A stretch of 64,000 nt of DNA, taken from the NCBI RefSeq assembly GCF_007748195.1, contig NZ_CP037920.1, forward strand, positions 1,407,536 to 1,471,535, written 5' to 3'. The notes under the pieces were generated by a model. The model was not told where the DNA came from. It searched no databases and worked only from the letters and a program-made list of their open reading frames with translations. Position numbers and translations under genes: made by a program. The DNA comes from Gimesia aquarii (GTDB lineage: Bacteria > Planctomycetota > Planctomycetia > Planctomycetales > Planctomycetaceae). Of this stretch, positions 58,688 to 64,000 are shown piece by piece (the first letter of the stretch is position 1; each line of letters opens with the position of its first letter).

Positions 58688-59632
58688 TCACTCATCAAAG
58701 GCGTTACGCAGCATCGCCAGTGATTTGGGAATCGCGGTTTCGTAATCTTCTTTACCTTCGAATTCCAGCGTGATGTAACCTTGGTATTTGTTTTTCTTCA
58801 AGATTTGGGCAATGAGACTATAATCCAGATCTAACGTGTACCATTTCCCGCCGCCGTAGTAGGTTTTGGCTTGCACATAAACAGTTTTCGGTGCAATTTG
58901 TTCCAGTTTCTCGTACGGGTCTTCCAGGAAGTTGCCGGTGTCCATGGTAACTTGCAGCCAAGGCGAATCGATGGCATTCACAATGCGCATTAAACCTTCA
59001 GGTGTGCGCGCCATTCCCCAGTGATTTTCCAATCCTAACAGAACGCCACACTCTTCTGCTTTTTTCAAACATTGTTCCAGACTGCCAATCACCCAGCCAT
59101 AAGCGTCGTCATCGGTGTACCCTTTCAGTCGCGGCTCGATACCACGATTGCGCATCAACTCATCAAAATTGGCAGAGGTCCCCCACCCGCCTGTATTGAC
59201 CCGCATCGTGGGAATTCCCATTTGATATGCCAATTCAATCTGATGTAAGGTCTTCTCTACATTTTTCTGGCGTCTGGCTTTATCGGGAGAGACAAAGCCC
59301 TGGTGTGTTGAAAAGCCACACAAATCAATCCCATGCAGAAACGCACGACGCTTAATGTTTTGCAGTTTCTTGTTCGACTCGCCTTTCATCTGCACGTGCA
59401 ACACATCCACGCCATCAAAGCCGGACTCTGCCGCCAGATCGATACATTTTTCAATCGACAGCTTGGTACGCGCATTGTACCGCCAATACGAATACGTAGA
59501 GATCCCAATCCTGGCCCGACGTGGTTGGGTTTGAACTGATTCTTTTTCTCCCGCGGTACCAGACGAGGTCGCACCCAATACTGTTGCGGCGGCTGTGGAA
59601 CTGGTGAGAAATTCTCGACGGCTGATAGGCAT
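58688..59632 (-). CDS. Sugar phosphate isomerase/epimerase family protein, Tat-exported
   Basis: A 314-residue xylose-isomerase-like TIM-barrel protein with an N-terminal twin-arginine signal (SRREFLTSSTAAATVLG, residues 4-20). Metal-site residues typical of the family appear in GLENHWGMA (about residue 198), TMDTGNF (about 229) and TLEFEGKEDY (about 290). It probably isomerises or epimerises a sugar or inositol derivative in the periplasm; the substrate is unknown. Confidence 0.87.
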   Translation of the reverse strand: MPISRREFLTSSTAAATVLGATSSGTAGEKESVQTQPRRARIGISTYSYWRYNARTKLSIEKCIDLAAESGFDGVDVLHVQMKGESNKKLQNIKRRAFLHGIDLCGFSTHQGFVSPDKARRQKNVEKTLHQIELAYQMGIPTMRVNTGGWGTSANFDELMRNRGIEPRLKGYTDDDAYGWVIGSLEQCLKKAEECGVLLGLENHWGMARTPEGLMRIVNAIDSPWLQVTMDTGNFLEDPYEKLEQIAPKTVYVQAKTYYGGGKWYTLDLDYSLIAQILKKNKYQGYITLEFEGKEDYETAIPKSLAMLRNAFDE

Positions 59633-59919
59633 ATCCGTTGATCCTTAAATACATGATGATCGATTCATCAAAGAGCTGATGAGAATGGCGAAGTGATTCG
59701 ATCTCTAGTGTATGCTTCAGCTTGCCTGTTCGCAACGATTATCAGTCGATCGGGTTTGGTGGGAGGAATCCTGACAGGAGATGCTATTAGTTACTGTGTC
59801 AGAACATACTGCACGTTGAGAGAGTTACGGTAGATTGAGAGCCGATTCATCTTGATATAGTGAGAGACGAGAATGTCAATCTATATCTGTTGTGCATCAT
59901 GAAACGATCAATACGACAT

Positions 59920-60234
59920 CTACTTCTCTGTAATTAGTTCCGAACTCAAGACTTCGTCTTTTTCGGGATCGTAAGTGACCACATACTTGATGCCATCACA
60001 GTCGACATAATATCGAAAGCCGGTTTTGTCTTCTTCGTCTCGTTTAATGCCACATCTTTCGCATTTCAGCTTTGTTTTGATGGTAGCTAATGCGGCAGCG
60101 GCGATTTTATCGTCTTCGGGAACGGGAATGTTTCGTTCGCCAAGATTTTCGGAAGTGGCATTTGAAGCTGTTCCTGGATCAGTTGTCTCAGAGCAGCCAA
60201 CAACAAAGATGGTGAGTAATAGTAAATATTTCAT
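59920..60234 (-). CDS. Small lipoprotein
   Basis: A 104-residue protein with a lipoprotein signal: LLLLTIFVVGC (residues 4-14), cleavage before Cys14. The mature part is acidic and holds a CERCG motif (about residue 58-62), then YYVDCDGIKYVVTYDPEKDE. I know no family; the cysteines may bind metal or form a disulfide. Function unknown. Confidence 0.7.
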   Translation of the reverse strand: MKYLLLLTIFVVGCSETTDPGTASNATSENLGERNIPVPEDDKIAAAALATIKTKLKCERCGIKRDEEDKTGFRYYVDCDGIKYVVTYDPEKDEVLSSELITEK

Positions 60235-60361
60235 TCGCTAAGAGTACATAAAGTTGTGCTTTTGAATCAAGTCTAAACCCATGAAATCTATGAAAGGAAT
60301 TTTGGGACTTCTACTTGTTATATTCGTAATGTGATTTGGTATCTCACATGCATCACTCTTG

Positions 60362-61543
60362 TCAGTCGCTTGCTTTCTTATTTTTATCGACGGTATTTAA
60401 GATATGTTTTGCAGCAATATTGTCTGCACGATCTTTCGGTAGTAACCCTTTATTCTTCAAGAAGTCATAAAAGTACTCATGAGTGCAATGTTTTTGATTG
60501 TCTGGTTTTACACTTGTAAAATGGTCGCTATTGGGAATGAGCTTGGGGGCTCCAAAATAGCGTCCCGCTGATTCCTCGGTGACCACAACGTGACGTGTTC
60601 TTAGCGGAATCCACTTCCATTTGAGAAAGCGTAAAATTCCCGGGGCAATAAAATGATTTTCGTAGAATTCTACACCACTTAATCCAGGTATACTTTTTTT
60701 ATCAATCAGCTTCTTGAATTTAAAATCGAGGTCTTTATTCAATTCCCCGCCCCACTTTAACTGTTTGCCTTGAGAATGACCATAAAATCGAATAATTGGT
60801 GACAGACGGTTGGCAAGTTTTGAGCCGTATGATGGAGAGGCAATTAATACGAGCCCAATTTCCTTATTTTCGAATTCTTTTTGATTCGATTCCAGTAAAT
60901 ATCTGGCTACGATGCCACCCATACTGTGGCAAACAAACACAATTCGCTGCCAATTCAACACAGGAGCATGTCCATTTACATCTGGCCTGCCTAATGCAGA
61001 AAAAACTTGTTCTGCACAATCTCTGATTGTTGTCGAACCACTGTTGATTTCGGTGTAGTATCCTGCAAGAAAGATCGCAGGATCATTGAATCGAGAATCG
61101 GCGCCAATCAAATCGGGCCAAAAGACATGCTTGTCTCTTTCCTGATTAAGCCAGCAACTTCGGCTGTCCGAAAGGACTCCATGAATAAATACAAGAACGG
61201 TATCGCTATTGTTATAGGTATACCACTTATTGTTATCACTGGGATTTGAATTTTGCAAGTCGTTTTGATATTGCAAGGATGTCTGTTTTTTTCTTCGTAT
61301 CCAGAGAATGAACCAGGGAAGTGTAGCCAGAATTGCAGAGAAAGGTAAAACGAATTCCCAGCGGACTGCATTGAAATGGAAATTCCCATCGATAATACGA
61401 GTCTGCCAAAGAGCGTATCCAAAAGAGGCGAGTATTAAAATCAGAGAAAATAGAAAATTTAAAAGAATGCTATGGCCCATTTTTTTTGGGGGCCCATGGT
61501 TGACTTCCTCTTTGTTGTGTTCACGATGATTGGTATCAGTCAT
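60362..61543 (-). CDS. Membrane-anchored alpha/beta hydrolase, SERAC1/PGAP1-like
   Basis: A 393-residue protein with two membrane segments near the N-terminus (about residues 25-47, and 67-83), then a hydrolase domain. The oxyanion block is VFIHGVLSDSRSCW (about 117-130), and the nucleophile is in VFVCHSMGGIVARYLLE (about 203-219), a C-H-S-M-G elbow as in SERAC1, not the common G-x-S-x-G. A late SDHFTSVKP supplies the histidine. A lipid or ester substrate is probable. It overlaps the upstream gene by eight bases. Confidence 0.82.
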   Translation of the reverse strand: MTDTNHREHNKEEVNHGPPKKMGHSILLNFLFSLILILASFGYALWQTRIIDGNFHFNAVRWEFVLPFSAILATLPWFILWIRRKKQTSLQYQNDLQNSNPSDNNKWYTYNNSDTVLVFIHGVLSDSRSCWLNQERDKHVFWPDLIGADSRFNDPAIFLAGYYTEINSGSTTIRDCAEQVFSALGRPDVNGHAPVLNWQRIVFVCHSMGGIVARYLLESNQKEFENKEIGLVLIASPSYGSKLANRLSPIIRFYGHSQGKQLKWGGELNKDLDFKFKKLIDKKSIPGLSGVEFYENHFIAPGILRFLKWKWIPLRTRHVVVTEESAGRYFGAPKLIPNSDHFTSVKPDNQKHCTHEYFYDFLKNKGLLPKDRADNIAAKHILNTVDKNKKASD

Positions 61544-62711
61544 TTTTCACTTCCGGACTAATTGCAATCCGTCGTACTACAGGTTTAGGCGTTCCGATTG
61601 TTTGTTCTCGGATCCATAAAGATCCCACCGTGCGTCCTACCATAGACTGAGAGATATTTATGGATTGTATTTTTGAGGGTACACGAATCTTTGCAGTAAA
61701 AGCGTAAGACCCTTTTTCAATCGCATCACCACTCATCGACCAGAATACTTGATTTTCTCGTAGACCTCCGGGAATAATTTTAGGTTTAAGGTTTTTGTAT
61801 TGATCCCCCGATTTACGAAGTTCAGGAACAAGCTCTAAAGAGATCACAGTGGGAGGTGATATTTCGACGCAGAAAGACAGGTTTTTAATTTTTTTCGGAT
61901 TCAGATTGCGAATTGTGAAGAAAAATTCTACTGATAATACTTGACCCTCTTCACCGACTGGCAGTGGTTTACTTTGAGCTACATTATGGATGAGCGGTTC
62001 TCCGAACGTAATTGAGCCATGTTTCAACGTGATTGAATTATAGGTTGATGGCTTTGCGGTAAGACTGCCTGCTATACCAACGACTTCATTTGACCAATTG
62101 TGAACGTCGTTTGACTTCCATTTCGATGGGTCTCCGGGAGGTCCTTTTGGAATTTTATCATACGCCTGTTTAAACATTGTGGTTGTTCGAACATCCGTGC
62201 GAATCAAGTTAACTTCTTTTCCCTTATAGTAAAAATCTTTGTTTTGAAGCTTATTGTTTTGCCATGTTGGAAATAATTCAGAAGCAGAAAGATCAACAAA
62301 AAGATTTCCATCTAGCTTATCATTTTTTCCAGAAAATGGTGATTTTGCTATAACCTGCATTTTTCCTGAGGGAGTTCGTTGTCCTGTATTCCAAGCCATT
62401 GATGAAGCCACGGTTTGTGCTGCAGAAAACCAGTCCTCGACGCGTGCTTGCTCTTCGTTTATCCCTTTTGCACGGAGCGCTTTGCGCACTTCATCTGAAG
62501 ACTTGACTCCAGCAATAAAGATATCTGAAGGTATACCTGCGACTTCTTTTCCATCGGAGATAATCAGATTCGGGTTCAGTTCTCGAAATCCAATGAGTGG
62601 TAAGGTCTCGAGTGCCTCTGGTTCTTCACTTAAAGAAGTGTTAGTGAAAAAACTGATATGAAAGATCAAAATTAAAATAGAGCGATCAATGTATTGACAA
62701 CATTGGAACAT
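61536..62711 (-). CDS. Secreted protein of unknown function, paired with the hydrolase
   Basis: A 391-residue protein with an N-terminal signal (SILILIFHISFFTNTSLS, about residues 11-28). I recognise no catalytic motif. The second half, from about residue 235, has the beta-sandwich look of a DUF11-type repeat domain (EVFFTIRNLNPKKIKNLSF-like segments). Overlap of its last codons with the hydrolase start (ATGACTGA) implies coupled translation, so the two products probably work together at the envelope. Confidence 0.7.
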   Translation of the reverse strand: MFQCCQYIDRSILILIFHISFFTNTSLSEEPEALETLPLIGFRELNPNLIISDGKEVAGIPSDIFIAGVKSSDEVRKALRAKGINEEQARVEDWFSAAQTVASSMAWNTGQRTPSGKMQVIAKSPFSGKNDKLDGNLFVDLSASELFPTWQNNKLQNKDFYYKGKEVNLIRTDVRTTTMFKQAYDKIPKGPPGDPSKWKSNDVHNWSNEVVGIAGSLTAKPSTYNSITLKHGSITFGEPLIHNVAQSKPLPVGEEGQVLSVEFFFTIRNLNPKKIKNLSFCVEISPPTVISLELVPELRKSGDQYKNLKPKIIPGGLRENQVFWSMSGDAIEKGSYAFTAKIRVPSKIQSINISQSMVGRTVGSLWIREQTIGTPKPVVRRIAISPEVKND

Positions 62712-62933
62712 GTTCGGCGCCTTTCAGTCTGGATGACCATTGAGGTACTGTACAAGGTAGTATCACAACTTTGCTCTTATTTGGCAAGTTTTTAAGAAAA
62801 ATCTGACTTAACCAAACCGTGATGCTTACTGTCACCTATCGCATCCAGGGATAATCTTCAGTCATCTTTGAGTCTGACCCTTAATCGAATGAGCATTTAT
62901 TTTTTGCCGATCAGATTAAAAAATACAAGCAAT

Positions 62934-63707
62934 CTACGGCAGCATACCTCGTCCGCCGCTGAGGACGAGGGTTTGTCCTGTTGTGAAATTACTCTCCTCG
63001 GACAGCAGGAACGCTACCATTGCCGCAACCTCTTCCGGGGTTCCCATTCGTGGGATCGGGGTTGCCTCGATGATTTTATCAAGATCAGTTTTGTCGACAT
63101 TCGAGAGAATTTCGGTTTCGATCAATCCCGGTGCGACCGCATTCACGCGGACATTCTCGCCTGCCCAGGCAGTCGCCGTACTTTGCGTGAACGAGATCAT
63201 GCCTGCTTTACTGACGGCATAAGCGATCGCCATCGGACGTGGCTGCAGACCGGAAAGTGAGCTTAAGTTGACAATGCGACCAAACTGGCGTTTCAGCATT
63301 CCTTCTTTCACCCGCCATGTGACAAGAAACGTGCCCGTCAGATTCACGTCCAGCATTTGACGCCACGAGTCTTCCGTCAATTCGGTATGTGACTCATAAT
63401 GGAAGATTCCCGAGTTATTGACCAACAGCTCGACTTCTCCCAGTTGAGCTTCGACTTCGCCTATCATTTGATCGACTTGCTCACTGTCGGAAACATCGCC
63501 TTGCACAACAATGCCAGTGCCTCCGATTGTTTGAATCTGTCGTAAGGTTTCTTCAGCATCCTTTTGACCACTGCGATAACTTACGGCAACACGCGCTCCT
63601 TCTTTCGCCAGTCGTAAGCAACAGGCCCGCCCAATTCCACGAGATCCTCCGGTGACTAAGGCAACTCGGTTTTGAAATCTCTGTGGATGAATATTTGCTT
63701 CTGACAT
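62934..63707 (-). CDS. SDR-family oxidoreductase (FabG-like)
   Basis: A 257-residue short-chain dehydrogenase. Motifs are canonical: TGGSRGIGRACCLRLA (about residues 19-34), NNSG, catalytic Ser in VNLSSLSG (about 147-154), Tyr and Lys in AIAYAVSKAGM (about 161-171), and FTTGQTLVLSGGRGM at the end. It resembles 3-oxoacyl-[acyl-carrier-protein] reductases, but isolated copies of this type often act on other substrates. It is clearly more GC-rich than its neighbours. Confidence 0.88.
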   Translation of the reverse strand: MSEANIHPQRFQNRVALVTGGSRGIGRACCLRLAKEGARVAVSYRSGQKDAEETLRQIQTIGGTGIVVQGDVSDSEQVDQMIGEVEAQLGEVELLVNNSGIFHYESHTELTEDSWRQMLDVNLTGTFLVTWRVKEGMLKRQFGRIVNLSSLSGLQPRPMAIAYAVSKAGMISFTQSTATAWAGENVRVNAVAPGLIETEILSNVDKTDLDKIIEATPIPRMGTPEEVAAMVAFLLSEESNFTTGQTLVLSGGRGMLP

Positions 63708-64000
63708 GATCGTTCTTCGTCCCGATGTTTCTTGAATGGAATCGACTCTGATCGTCCGTGCGACCAGTGGATTCGATAATATCTCCAGATGGTTTCCTGT
63801 TCTACCATACTCAGAGGAAAGAGATAGGATCGACTATCCATAACAGTCATTCCATATCGATCAACACAGAAAAATCAGAGTTCAATTTATGCGGAATCAA
63901 AACCGCTAAAACGAGAGAAAAAGTAAGTTATCCGGGGAAATTATTGATTTCATCACTGGATTCCGATACAATAATGAACGCTGATATATGATTGATTCTA
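63708..64000. other. Right edge of the window, no gene seen
   Basis: About 290 bases without a supported gene. A 77-codon frame on the plus strand (63758-63991) has no coding look. The promoter of the leftward SDR should lie here. Confidence 0.5.

Overview
The window looks like a chromosomal segment of a planctomycete, probably close to Gimesia or a related Planctomycetaceae/Gimesiaceae lineage (inferred from gene content only). Pointers are the adjacent DUF1501 and PSCyt1/DUF1549/DUF1553 genes, a DUF1080 protein, twin-arginine Gfo/Idh/MocA and sugar-isomerase proteins, a PQQ-propeller gene paired with an EF-hand protein, a DUF3500 protein, and many secreted proteins of unknown role. Most of the window looks to be around 45% G+C. 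I see no rRNA, tRNA, CRISPR array, insertion sequence or phage module.

Layout. 0-12.3 kb: end of a DtxR/MntR-type regulator, purB, the convergent DUF1501/PSCyt1 pair, then a rightward run (threonine dehydratase-like enzyme, SDR, DUF1080 protein, xylulokinase, sulfotransferase). 12.3-18.3 kb: leftward membrane genes including cydAB, a secreted M28 peptidase, a TauE/SafE exporter and a DUF1614 protein. 18.5-24.8 kb: aroC and yjbQ, then leftward PQQ propeller/EF-hand genes, a Gfo/Idh/MocA oxidoreductase and a gamma-carbonic anhydrase. 24.1-32.3 kb: a long leftward protein-quality cluster in the order groEL, groES, groEL, dnaJ, grpE, fmdB-like, yacG, EamA transporter, gamma-carbonic anhydrase. 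The two GroELs flank one groES and differ at the C-terminus.

32.3-48.1 kb: a 705-base intergenic region with hairpins and a well-spaced sigma-54 promoter in front of the ammonium transporter, then glpK, a Trk/Ktr potassium system, an HD phosphohydrolase, a cysteine-rich repeat protein with its own promoter and structured leader, folP, an SGNH hydrolase, a PfkB kinase, a STAS protein, birA and a D-2-hydroxyacid dehydrogenase.

48.1-64 kb looks more accessory. Long AT-rich gaps alternate with visibly more GC-rich genes (DUF3500 protein, catalase, terminal SDR). Here lie a TetR gene under a 37-base near-perfect palindrome and translationally coupled to an alpha/beta hydrolase, a decayed TetR gene keeping only its C-terminal half with an operator-like palindrome further downstream, and an overlapping pair coding for a secreted protein and a membrane-anchored SERAC1/PGAP1-like hydrolase.

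No segment is a clearly new defence or metabolic system. The strongest leads are the cysteine-rich repeat protein and its leader, the two TetR loci, the groEL/groES/groEL arrangement, the sigma-54 control of amt, and the secreted-protein/hydrolase pair.
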